DNA of 8,620 bases. Origin: Chitinophagaceae bacterium (GTDB taxonomy: Bacteria; Bacteroidota; Bacteroidia; Chitinophagales; Chitinophagaceae). Shown here piece after piece: positions 1-6,102 of the stretch. The DNA is taken from the NCBI GenBank assembly GCA_009996555.1, contig JAACZX010000079.1, positions 1 to 8,620 on the forward strand, in the 5' to 3' direction. The position numbers were made by a program, and so were the translations under genes. Within the stretch, counting starts at the first letter, position 1. Each line of letters starts with the position of its first letter. Under the pieces are notes generated by a model. That model was not told where the DNA came from. It ran no database searches and saw only the letters and a program-made list of their open reading frames with translations.

Positions 1-1053
1 ATACGGGCTGTTGATATGAACATTTGAATCAAGGTTTTGCTGGTAACGGTTATCAATACCAGCCAGCAACTTTAGTTTTGGTGTAATTTGGTAGTAGCCA
101 AACAGGTCAACAATTTTATTGGTGCCTTTGTACGCTGTAGGTCCCCAGGCTTCACTGTTAAATGTGCGATCCATTTCATCGTAACTGAAGTAAGCACGAC
201 CGCCTGCTTTTTCTGTTTTTACTTCCACAGCTGAACCAGCAGTAAATAAAGATGAAGTATAGTTATTGGCTGCATCAGTGAATGAACCATCATCATACCC
301 ACCCTGGAAATAACTGTAACGGGCGAATGGTTGCACACGTATGTGTTTTGTAACAGGAGCATCGGCACTAAAGTTAATGGCGTTGTTGAGGAAACCATCT
401 TTGTCAAAATTGCCTGTACCTGTTTTGTCAATTGCTTCGGAAATACCTTTTGATTCGTTATGCGAAAAAGAAAAATTATAATTTACTTTTTCAGCAGTAC
501 CCCGCACACCTGCAGTGAACTTGTATGTGTCAAACGAACCGGCAGCTGCCGTACCATAAAACTGTGCTGGTTTTGAGGCGCCACGTTTTGAAATGATATT
601 GATAACACCCGCCACAGCATCTGAACCATAGTTGGTAGACTGTGCACCTTTTACAATTTCAATACGTTCGATCTGATCAATCGGAAGTAAACGCAGATCA
701 AATGCACCAGCAAAAGACGGATCGTTTACAGGAATACCATCAATTAAAATAACTGTGTAGCCATTACCTGCACCACGCATAAAAATACTTTTGTCTTTAC
801 CGGGGTTGCTGGTTGCACCGTTCACAACAATGCCTGTCTGTTCGGTTAAGAGTTGTGCAAGATCTTTTCCTGCACTTTGTTCAATGGTTTTGCGGTTAAT
901 GACGGTTGTTACTTTACCGGTTTCAAGAATGCGCTGGTTTACTTTGTTAGCGGTAACCACTACTTCGCTTAACGATTTTGATGTGCTGTCCTGTGCACTT
1001 AGCTGACTGCTGATGAATAATCCGGCAGCCACTACAAATAAATTCTTTTTCAT
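1..1053 (-). CDS. btuB: BtuB-like TonB-dependent vitamin B12 receptor, C-terminus outside window
   Basis: This is the first 351 codons of an outer-membrane TonB-dependent receptor; the frame is open from the ATG at 1051-1053 to the window edge. Residues 1-21 are a signal peptide ending in LSAQ. A TonB box follows (SEVVVTA, about 29-35), then a plug domain with the elements GTGIVV-like TEQTGIVVNG, FMRGAGNGYTVILIDGIPV, IERIEIVKGAQSTNYGSDA and GVINIISK, the last two being typical of BtuB-type plugs. The barrel begins near residue 150 with strands rich in Y, F and N. Substrate assignment rests mostly on the cobalamin riboswitch directly upstream on the same strand, since plug motifs alone do not define the ligand. 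In BtuB systems the receptor passes cobalamin to the periplasm using TonB-ExbBD energy. No SusC-type carboxypeptidase-like domain is present. It could instead take up another corrinoid or corrinoid precursor. Confidence 0.9.
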   Translation of the reverse strand, partial: MKKNLFVVAAGLFISSQLSAQDSTSKSLSEVVVTANKVNQRILETGKVTTVINRKTIEQSAGKDLAQLLTEQTGIVVNGATSNPGKDKSIFMRGAGNGYTVILIDGIPVNDPSFAGAFDLRLLPIDQIERIEIVKGAQSTNYGSDAVAGVINIISKRGASKPAQFYGTAAAGSFDTYKFTAGVRGTAEKVNYNFSFSHNESKGISEAIDKTGTGNFDKDGFLNNAINFSADAPVTKHIRVQPFARYSYFQGGYDDGSFTDAANNYTSSLFTAGSAVEVKTEKAGGRAYFSYDEMDRTFNSEAWGPTAYKGTNKIVDLFGYYQITPKLKLLAGIDNRYQQNLDSNVHINSPY

Positions 1054-1092
1054 TTTTTAGAAAAATGTTTTGTGTGACTGCTTTCGAAGAAT

Positions 1093-1116
1093 GTTATTGG
1101 TGAGGACACCAACAAC
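1093..1116 (-). promoter_or_regulatory. 10-bp stem-loop in the receptor leader
   Basis: The minus-strand RNA has GTTGTTGGTG (1116-1107), a UCCU loop, and CACCAATAAC (1102-1093). That is ten consecutive pairs with one G-U wobble. It lies between the riboswitch and the receptor start codon, ending about 40 nt upstream of the ATG. No uridine tract follows, so it is not a standard intrinsic terminator. It could belong to the expression platform or affect transcript stability. Confidence 0.5.
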
Positions 1117-1155
1117 GGCGATGTAGAAATATAAAAGCGATGTGCCGTTACACCT

Positions 1156-1202
1156 CCTGCCTTTCACCCGAAAGCAAATGATTGAAAACTTGTACCGGCA
1201 GG
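1156..1202 (-). promoter_or_regulatory. Possible riboswitch expression platform: anti-B12-box pairing
   Basis: CCTGCC at the end of the B12 box (minus strand, 1202-1197) is perfectly complementary to GGCAGG 35 nt downstream (1161-1156). Pairing of the two would pull the B12 box out of the aptamer. The intervening loop can itself form CTTTC-GGGT-GAAAG (1174-1161), which overlaps the downstream partner by one base. This fits a two-state switch, but a 6-bp pairing can arise by chance and no poly-U tract follows, so the mechanism is unproven. Confidence 0.4.
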
Positions 1203-1443
1203 TCTTCTGGCTCGTTCGCTGCTGAGCACCTTCCCGTTCATGTGGCAAGTACCTTTCATGAACAGTGGTTTGTAGAAATCAGCAGGTGAGTAGTGAGTTG
1301 TGAATGGTGAGTAAAGTTTCTGCAGAGGAAACATTCACCATTCACTATTCAGCATTCACAATTAGAACTTACAGCTACGGGGATAGCGCCGGACTTACAC
1401 CGGACTTCCCTTTTAATCCCGGTTATGACACCAGGAACCAATA
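1191..1443 (-). ncRNA. Cobalamin (B12) riboswitch, aptamer
   Basis: Read on the minus strand, this leader carries the conserved core of the cobalamin riboswitch. GGGAAGTCCGGTG and its continuation to GTCCGG lie at 1410-1389, followed by GCTATCCCCGTAGCTGTAAG at 1387-1368, which matches the conserved GC-rich segment and ACTGT-like loop. The B12 box AGCCAGAAGACCTGCC lies at 1212-1197, preceded by the GGGAAGGTGCTCAGC segment. Between the halves are a hairpin with perfect 7-bp arms (GTTCATG 1236-1242 and CATGAAC 1257-1263) and a large heptad-repeat hairpin (1286-1359). The aptamer begins a few bases after the predicted transcript start and ends about 140 nt before the receptor ATG. Binding of adenosyl- or other cobalamins normally switches off the downstream gene. 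Outer boundaries are approximate because the P1 stem was placed by eye. Confidence 0.93.
1286..1359 (-). repeat. Inverted heptad-repeat hairpin inside the riboswitch
   Basis: On the plus strand 1286-1313 is four heptads (GTGAGTA, GTGAGTT, GTGAATG, GTGAGTA). Positions 1332-1359 are four heptads of the reverse complement (CATTCAC, CATTCAC, TATTCAG, CATTCAC). The two 28-nt arms pair at about 21 of 28 positions by Watson-Crick rules, and two further positions can form G-U pairs in the minus-strand RNA. The apex is itself paired (GTTTC 1316-1320 with GAAAC 1328-1332) around a CTGCAG core. The element sits between the conserved core and the B12-box half of the aptamer, the place where cobalamin riboswitches carry variable peripheral stems. 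Confidence 0.85.
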
Positions 1444-1449
1444 CAGCCG

Positions 1450-1480
1450 CAAAAGTAGGGGTGCAGGGTTGCAGTTGCAA
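1450..1480 (-). promoter_or_regulatory. Bacteroidota-type promoter for the riboswitch-receptor transcript
   Basis: On the minus strand TTG (1480-1478) is followed after exactly 20 nt by TACTTTTG (1457-1450). This is a full match to the Bacteroidota primary sigma factor pattern, a TTG at -33 and TAnnTTTG at -7. The expected transcript start falls near 1442-1445, immediately in front of the riboswitch's first conserved bases (TTGGTTCC), which independently supports both calls. Confidence 0.75.
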
Positions 1481-1685
1481 ATTAGTTTGAGTTGAATTGT
1501 TCACATGTTATCTGAATAAATACAGATTGGTGGATGAAATCAACTCCCATCTCTTTACACGCATTTAACATTTGCCTTATACGCACTGGAAAGATACGCC
1601 GTTACTACTGCAACCTCCGGATCTCTCTATTCGTAACATTCCAGACAAGGCTTATCAGAAACATTGATCGTTACCACTTAAACCA
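1481..1685. other. Intergenic region with no recognised element
   Basis: This stretch separates the riboswitch promoter from the divergent barrel gene. I see no convincing TTG-N20-TAnnTTTG promoter on the plus strand, no strong inverted repeat and no plausible short gene. The promoter of the 1686 gene must lie here unless it is very weak, but I could not locate it. Confidence 0.5.
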
Positions 1686-2432
1686 ATGTTTATGATCCGA
1701 TTCATCAGCAAGAGTATTGTTGTTCTTATTATTACGTGTACGCAGTTGCAGGCGCAAATCAAACAGCCGAAATATGAAGCAGGTATTGCTGCCGGTGCCT
1801 TTGTTTATCAAGGTGATCTTACGCCTTACAGGTTTGGGTCGTTGAAAACAATGCGGCCAGGGTTGCTGCTGCATGGCTCCCGGCTTTTATCTGCAACAAT
1901 AGCAGTAAGATTGCAGTTATCCATCGCTTCATTGTATGGTGATGATGCAAAGTATAATAACCCTGCTTACAGGCAGCAACGCAACTTTAATTTCCGTACA
2001 TCGCTGATCGAAGTATCGCCACAGTTTGTATGGAGCCCGCTCGGATGGAGTGATGCCGGAAAACAATTATCACCGTACTTGTTTGGCGGTGCGGCAGTAA
2101 GCCTGGTTCGCATACGCAGAGACGCAAGTGCGTTCAATGCTGCGTATTTTGAAGCAGAGCCGGAATTATTTACACACCTTGCAACCGATCTTTCTGTACG
2201 CACACCAAGGCTTATGTCATCAGTACCTGTTGGGGCAGGAATGCGCTATTCCATTTCTCCAGCAGTCGTATTACATGCAGAAGCATCGTACCGTTTTTTG
2301 TTTACAGATTATCTTGATGGCTTTAGCCGTGCAGCCAACCCCGAACGGAATGATCATTATTATAACATTGCTGTTGGTGTCATTTATCGTTTTGGCAGAA
2401 GGAACAGCTGGGATTGTCCGCCTGTACGTTAA
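1686..2432 (+). CDS. Outer-membrane beta-barrel protein, DUF6089-like
   Basis: The 248-residue product has a signal peptide (about residues 1-23, hydrophobic IVVLIITC then LQAQ) and a sequence of alternating amphipathic strands, consistent with a small outer-membrane barrel. The motif YEAGIAAGAFVYQGDL just after the cleavage site resembles the start of DUF6089-type proteins of Bacteroidota. The end, YNIAVGVIYRFG followed by a short polar tail, resembles a terminal barrel strand. No enzymatic motif is visible and the family has no settled function to my knowledge. The start is either the first ATG or the ATG two codons later (1692); the latter gives a slightly more typical signal peptide (MIRFISK). 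It reads toward queD with a 106-bp gap, so co-transcription is possible but not shown. Confidence 0.8.
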   Translation: MFMIRFISKSIVVLIITCTQLQAQIKQPKYEAGIAAGAFVYQGDLTPYRFGSLKTMRPGLLLHGSRLLSATIAVRLQLSIASLYGDDAKYNNPAYRQQRNFNFRTSLIEVSPQFVWSPLGWSDAGKQLSPYLFGGAAVSLVRIRRDASAFNAAYFEAEPELFTHLATDLSVRTPRLMSSVPVGAGMRYSISPAVVLHAEASYRFLFTDYLDGFSRAANPERNDHYYNIAVGVIYRFGRRNSWDCPPVR

Positions 2433-2459
2433 ATGAACATGATGCCTGTTGCAGTAAAA

Positions 2460-2475
2460 GCTGATGAGCATCAGC
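2460..2475. repeat. Small inverted repeat after the barrel gene
   Basis: GCTGAT (2460-2465) and ATCAGC (2470-2475) flank a GAGC loop, 27 bases after the stop codon of the barrel gene. The following sequence (CTGGCAAATA) has no T-tract, so a terminator role is uncertain. Confidence 0.4.
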
Positions 2476-2507
2476 CTGGCAAATACAGAAATAAAAGAAT
2501 GCCCTGA

Positions 2508-2535
2508 TAATTTTGTGCCGTTTTAAAAAACGGCA
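2508..2535 (+). promoter_or_regulatory. Possible queD -7 box and start-proximal palindrome
   Basis: TAATTTTG (2508-2515) matches the -7 consensus TAnnTTTG, but I see no TTG at the expected -33 position. It abuts a near-perfect palindrome, TGCCGTTTT (2516-2524), AA, AAAACGGCA (2527-2535), ending three bases before the queD ATG. A transcript starting 5-8 bases after the -7 box would begin inside the left arm, so the palindrome is better placed as a DNA operator than as an RNA hairpin. If transcription starts further upstream, it would instead be a 9-bp RNA hairpin next to the start codon. Confidence 0.45.
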
Positions 2536-2538
2536 AAC

Positions 2539-2994
2539 ATGTTACTACTCACCAAGATCTTCGATTTTGAAACCGCACATGCAATAGACGGTTACAATGG
2601 ATTATGCAGAAACATTCATGGACATTCTTACCAATTGCATGTAACAGTTGGTGCAACAGTAAACGAACTGGCGTATTTACCTGCACCGGGTTTTTTGCTG
2701 GATTTTAAAGACCTGAAAAGCATTGTGCAAAAAGCAGTGGTTGATCTGTTTGATCATAAGCTGGTGCTATCGCACAACTATATTGCACAGCACCCCGAAG
2801 TAATGGACCAGGAAAATCTTGTTGCCTGGGAAGCTGAACCTACTGCTGAAAATTTATTACTCTTTATTAAACGTGCTATCCAGGATGAACTGCCTGATGA
2901 TATGAAACTCACGGAACTTCGTTTGTACGAAACCAAAAATTCTTACGCAACGTGGAAGGAAGAGGTGGAAGTTTATCAAGGGGATATTTGGTAA
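2539..2994 (+). CDS. queD: 6-pyruvoyl-tetrahydropterin synthase family / 6-carboxytetrahydropterin synthase
   Basis: The 151-residue protein has the full PTPS/QueD signature. Zinc ligands are H14 (FETAHAI) and H27 with H29 (NIHGHSY), with C23 just before as the catalytic cysteine. D72-H73 (LFDHKLVL) supply the rest of the catalytic triad, and E131 in LYETKNSY anchors the pterin. In bacteria this family usually converts dihydroneopterin triphosphate to 6-carboxytetrahydropterin, the second step of queuosine (preQ0) synthesis, in the cytoplasm. A residue set with cysteine directly before the HGH motif favours QueD. The length is somewhat greater than the roughly 120 residues of E. coli QueD, owing to an insertion around residues 79-100, as is usual for larger family members. 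No other queuosine gene lies nearby. Pterin synthesis for another cofactor is an alternative. Confidence 0.9.
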   Translation: MLLLTKIFDFETAHAIDGYNGLCRNIHGHSYQLHVTVGATVNELAYLPAPGFLLDFKDLKSIVQKAVVDLFDHKLVLSHNYIAQHPEVMDQENLVAWEAEPTAENLLLFIKRAIQDELPDDMKLTELRLYETKNSYATWKEEVEVYQGDIW

Positions 2995-3059
2995 GTTGTC
3001 AGAACGTTGATGACGAGAGACATTTTTCGAGGATACATTGTTAATGATTGTGTAAGGCA

Positions 3060-3088
3060 CAAGCGAGAGGCTTGGGCTAAAGTGAGCC
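3060..3088. terminator. Possible weak terminator hairpins between convergent genes
   Basis: CAAGC (3060-3064), loop GAGAG, GCTTG (3070-3074) is followed directly by GGCT (3075-3078), AAAGTG, AGCC (3085-3088). On the plus strand a T6 run follows about 10 bases later (3098-3103). The second stem overlaps the stop codon of the minus-strand gene at 3077. The stems are short and the T-run is distant, so this is a weak call based mainly on its position between converging genes. Confidence 0.3.
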
Positions 3089-3766
3089 TGTAATCAGTTT
3101 TTTAGCGAATTCGGATACTACATCAACAAAAATTTCCTTTATTACATCTAAGCCAATTTTTTGTGCTTTTCCCCAAAATTTGGAAAGACGTTTTATGATT
3201 TCTTGCTTAGTTTCTAATGTGAGATTACTTTGAATTTCAACAGCTTCACTATGCAAGTCTTCCAAATCTATTTTTTTAGATTCGTCTACTTTAGTTAGTA
3301 ATTCTAATATTTTCCCTTTTGTATTATTTAAGTAATCTTCTAAAAATAGTTGCTGTTTTAAGTCAAATGATGCAGAGTCTGCATCGGAATCGAGTATTTT
3401 AAATTCCTTTTCAAAGCGATCCTGGTTAGTCTTTAGAATGGGGTCGTCATAAACAGTATTGATATTACTGTAACCTTCTAAAATCGCAATCCAATCTTTT
3501 ATAGAGGGAGCTATATGTTCCAACTTTATCCATAATTTGAACTTTGATGGTTCATATTTGTTTTTGGGTTTATACTCAATAATATATCCAAGATGTCCAT
3601 TTGAGTGCTCTTGCTTTAATATTTGGTAAAAAAAATCTGAAGATTCTTTCTTGTCTTTTATATCAAAAAAAGCATCTGAGTTTTTAACAGATTTAATAAT
3701 ATCTGATCTTTCATTAATTAATGGTTGAACTATTTCTAAAAGAGTTAAGGGAATACTGCTTTTCAT
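3077..3766 (-). CDS. Hypothetical cytoplasmic protein, AT-rich, unrecognised family
   Basis: I do not recognise this 229-residue protein. It has no signal peptide or clear transmembrane segment. The N-terminal half (about 40-95) looks alpha/beta, with aromatic strands such as LGYIIEYKP and FKLWIKLEH, followed by DWIAILEGY and an acidic segment ILDSDADSASFD with FDLKQQLFLEDYL (about 124-145). The C-terminal half is charged and helical, ending in an amphipathic helix (203-226, GLDVIKEIFVDVVSEF) that could mediate oligomerisation or membrane contact. Sampled lines of the gene are only about 20-30% GC, against 45-53% in flanking genes, and codons favour A/T at third positions, which suggests acquisition by transfer. 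It lies 89 bp downstream of the TonB receptor on the same strand but has its own promoter, and converges on queD. A single-gene accessory role is possible, but no function can be assigned. Confidence 0.8.
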   Translation of the reverse strand: MKSSIPLTLLEIVQPLINERSDIIKSVKNSDAFFDIKDKKESSDFFYQILKQEHSNGHLGYIIEYKPKNKYEPSKFKLWIKLEHIAPSIKDWIAILEGYSNINTVYDDPILKTNQDRFEKEFKILDSDADSASFDLKQQLFLEDYLNNTKGKILELLTKVDESKKIDLEDLHSEAVEIQSNLTLETKQEIIKRLSKFWGKAQKIGLDVIKEIFVDVVSEFAKKLITGSL

Positions 3767-3792
3767 TTTTGAAATATTTAATTACAGATAGG

Positions 3793-3823
3793 ACTATATG
3801 AAATACTATTTCTTAAATATAGT
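3793..3823. promoter_or_regulatory. Nested palindrome over the orphan gene promoter (candidate operator)
   Basis: The outer arms ACTATAT (3793-3799) and ATATAGT (3817-3823) enclose an inner palindrome GAAATA-C-TATTTC (3800-3812) and a TTAA spacer. The right outer arm overlaps the -7 box, and the inner palindrome covers the predicted transcription start. Position and symmetry suit a repressor site, though AT-rich DNA produces such symmetry easily. Confidence 0.4.
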
Positions 3824-3845
3824 ATAAGAATTTGCTGTCAGTCAA
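3814..3845 (-). promoter_or_regulatory. Promoter of the AT-rich orphan gene
   Basis: On the minus strand TTG (3845-3843) precedes TATATTTA (3821-3814) by 21 nt. This fits the Bacteroidota pattern TTG-N19-21-TAnnTTTG except for the last base. The predicted transcript start is near 3807-3809, giving a leader of about 40 nt. The promoter fills the gap after the TonB receptor stop codon. Confidence 0.5.
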
Positions 3846-3855
3846 TTCCAATTTT

Positions 3856-5922
3856 TTACTTCTTCTTCCCCCAAAACATCGCCACCCCAACTGCATAATT
3901 CCGTCCCGGTGCTACGTTGTAAAAACGATTGGCGGCTGCATTAATGTCGTTGCCTAAACTGTAAACTTCATTCAATAAATTATCGCCACTTACAAACAAA
4001 TCGAACCGGAAACCTTTTGCATATACCTGTTTAAAACCAATACGGGCAGACAGCAAATGAAAATCGTTGCCGTAAAATGTATTGGCATCGTTCAACGGTG
4101 TTTTGCTGTTGTAGGTGTAAGTAAGATTGGCGTAAATGCCGGGCTTCAACAGCATATCAACACCTGCTGCAAAAATATTATCAGGAACGCTGGGCAAATT
4201 CTTACCACTGAAATCGTTGCTGAGTTGTTTGAATGATTCATACTTAAAATCATTCAGCGTATAGCTTGCCCATGCAGAAAGATTCGATACAAACTGCTTT
4301 GCATCATCCACAACAATATACCGTGCATTGGCTTCAATGCCCTGCTGTTTGGTACGGCCTGCATTCACAAAATAATCTGCACCACCTGCATCTCTGCGTT
4401 GTACAATGGTATTGTTGAGTTTAAAGTAAAAGGCGTTCAGATCTACAAACAGCTTTTGCTGGTAACTGTAACGAACACCTGCTTCATAGTTCCAGCCTTC
4501 TTCAGCATTTAAGTCGGTAGAAATAACACCGGTGCTTGGTAATACTTCAGCAGAAGTGGGTGCAGAGAAACCTTTTGCTACAGATGCATACAACGACAAA
4601 CTATTGTGGAATTTTTTCAGCAATGAAATGCGTGGCGCCAGTTCATTGGCATAGGTTCTGCGTTGCGGGCTCAATGGAAATTTATTCAGCCTTGTAATTT
4701 CAATCCTGTTCTGGTTGCTGCTGGCACCGGCCGTAATGATCCAGTCGTTCGGTAATTTCCAATCGGCTTGCGCAAACACACTCCACAAAAACGGGTTCAC
4801 TTCATCTTCTGTTTGCAGACTGTCGCTTTTGCCATTTACATTTTTATATACACGAATGTTATACCAGCCACGTTGCAATTCTGCACCCGCCACTAATTTC
4901 AATTCACCCAAACCAACAGTGGGAGTGTATGCAAAAGTTGTTCGTCCACCTGTATGTGGTTCGCTGCGTCGTTCGTAATTGCGAACGGTCGGGTTGGCGA
5001 ACTGTGAAAAAGCTCCATACACCGAAGTGGTGTTTTTAAAATTGGAAGCAATGTTATAATCATAACTCACACCTGCTAAAAAACTTTTCTGGTTCACGCT
5101 GGCATCTGCCTGCGCACTTGATGGTGTTGGACCAACACGTGGCCTTGCCTGTTTGGGATTAGCTGCAAATTCAGCAGCAGTTAAACCGCCGGGTGTTTGG
5201 TACGAAAGATCGGCATACATTAAATAAGTGCGGATGCTTTGCTTTTCATCAATCGTAAAACGACTGTCCCATGTAAATACACTGCGGTCGAGTCTTGTCC
5301 ACTCACGGTAACCATCGCTGTGCAGTTTGGTAAAGCCAATCGTCTGCTGACTTTTTCCTTCACCAAGTCGTGCATACACATTGGCATTGTGCAAACCAAA
5401 ACTGCCAAAGCTGTAATCAATACCAACACCTGCCGGTTGATTGTTGTTATTTGTTTTAACCAACACTGCGCCACCACTTCCAGCACCATACAAACTGCCC
5501 GATGGTCCTTTCAATACTTCAATGGAATTGATATTATAGAAACCGAGCAGGTTTAAATACGTTGAACCACCGGGTTCAGTAAACGGAATATCGTTGAGGT
5601 ACACTTTTACATTACGCACACCAAACGGCGAACGCAACGAACTGCCACGAATGTTCAACCGGTAACTGCCGGGACTACGTTCTTCCATGCGCACACCGGG
5701 TGCGGTGTTCATGGCCGCAACAATTGATGCTGGTGTAAAACGGTTGAGTTGTTTGTTACCGATATAACTCACGGCTGCGGGAACATCCATCAACTTACGG
5801 TTCTGTTCAAACGCTGTGATCACTACTTCGCCTAATTCTTTACTTGAATCGGGTTGGGTTTGGGCAAAAGAAGAAATTGCAAACGAAGTTGCAGCAAGCA
5901 GGGTTAGTAATTGGTTCTTCAT
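3856..5922 (-). CDS. TonB-dependent outer-membrane receptor, substrate unknown
   Basis: The 688-residue protein is a complete TonB-dependent receptor. Residues 1-21 form a signal peptide (ISSFAQ), followed by a TonB box (EVVITA, 32-37). The plug spans about 45-160, with TAPGVRMEERSPGS, LNIRGSSLRSPFGVRNVKVY (89-108), LNDIPFTEPGG, NINSIEVLKGPSGSLYGAGSGG and AVLVKT. The remaining 500 or so residues form the 22-stranded barrel, closing with YAVGVAMFW before a GKKK tail. The length is usual for siderophore or metal-complex receptors, and the plug with RSPFGVRNVKVY is of the FecA/FhuE-like type, not SusC. No N-terminal signalling or carboxypeptidase-like domain is present, so there is no sign of sigma/anti-sigma control. 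No riboswitch or clear Fur-like box was seen upstream. It is divergent from the APC permease 180 bp away. The ligand could be an iron chelate, another metal complex or a small organic molecule. Confidence 0.93.
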   Translation of the reverse strand: MKNQLLTLLAATSFAISSFAQTQPDSSKELGEVVITAFEQNRKLMDVPAAVSYIGNKQLNRFTPASIVAAMNTAPGVRMEERSPGSYRLNIRGSSLRSPFGVRNVKVYLNDIPFTEPGGSTYLNLLGFYNINSIEVLKGPSGSLYGAGSGGAVLVKTNNNNQPAGVGIDYSFGSFGLHNANVYARLGEGKSQQTIGFTKLHSDGYREWTRLDRSVFTWDSRFTIDEKQSIRTYLMYADLSYQTPGGLTAAEFAANPKQARPRVGPTPSSAQADASVNQKSFLAGVSYDYNIASNFKNTTSVYGAFSQFANPTVRNYERRSEPHTGGRTTFAYTPTVGLGELKLVAGAELQRGWYNIRVYKNVNGKSDSLQTEDEVNPFLWSVFAQADWKLPNDWIITAGASSNQNRIEITRLNKFPLSPQRRTYANELAPRISLLKKFHNSLSLYASVAKGFSAPTSAEVLPSTGVISTDLNAEEGWNYEAGVRYSYQQKLFVDLNAFYFKLNNTIVQRRDAGGADYFVNAGRTKQQGIEANARYIVVDDAKQFVSNLSAWASYTLNDFKYESFKQLSNDFSGKNLPSVPDNIFAAGVDMLLKPGIYANLTYTYNSKTPLNDANTFYGNDFHLLSARIGFKQVYAKGFRFDLFVSGDNLLNEVYSLGNDINAAANRFYNVAPGRNYAVGVAMFWGKKK

Positions 5923-5940
5923 ACGATAAAGATAAAGAGA

Positions 5941-5968
5941 AGTACGAAATACGAAGTACGAGGTACGA
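5941..5968. repeat. Four-unit heptad tandem array
   Basis: AGTACGA, AATACGA, AGTACGA and GGTACGA follow one another exactly. A fifth TACGA at 5922-5926, overlapping the receptor start codon, is exactly 21 bp (three units) before the first of these, with degenerate units between, so the array may once have reached the ATG. It lies in the leader of the minus-strand receptor gene. Confidence 0.85.
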
Positions 5969-5973
5969 AAGCC

Positions 5974-5999
5974 CCGTCAGCGGTTGCAAACCCAGACGG
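5974..5999. repeat. Two-part hairpin beside the heptad array
   Basis: CCGTC (5974-5978) pairs with GACGG (5995-5999), and inside it GGTT (5982-5985) pairs with AACC (5989-5992) around a GCA loop, leaving a small internal loop. In the minus-strand transcript it would stand just before the heptad array. It has no T-tract on either side and is not a typical terminator. Confidence 0.45.
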
Positions 6000-6102
6000 C
6001 GGTTAAATCAGTAAACAAAAAATCCAAACTCAACAGCAACAAATACTACATCCTCCATCATAAATCCGCCATCTTCCCTATCTTCAAAGCCCAAGAAAAA
6101 GC

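Noticed and set aside
791..1006. A 71-codon plus-strand frame opposite the B12 receptor.
   Set aside because: It is the antisense shadow of the receptor plug domain, whose frame is open and shows clear family motifs.
1153..1158. AGGAGG on the minus strand as a Shine-Dalgarno sequence for the receptor.
   Set aside because: It is about 100 nt from the receptor ATG and no suitable start codon follows it closely. It is better explained as part of the anti-B12-box segment.
1057..1248. A 63-codon minus-strand reading frame ending four bases before the receptor start, possibly a leader peptide.
   Set aside because: It runs through the conserved 3' half of the cobalamin aptamer and its codons show no coding bias. 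Its ATG lies inside a riboswitch stem.
2128..2436. A 102-codon plus-strand frame overlapping the end of the barrel gene.
   Set aside because: It is in another frame of the barrel gene, which has a signal peptide and barrel strands. The shadow product has no recognisable features.
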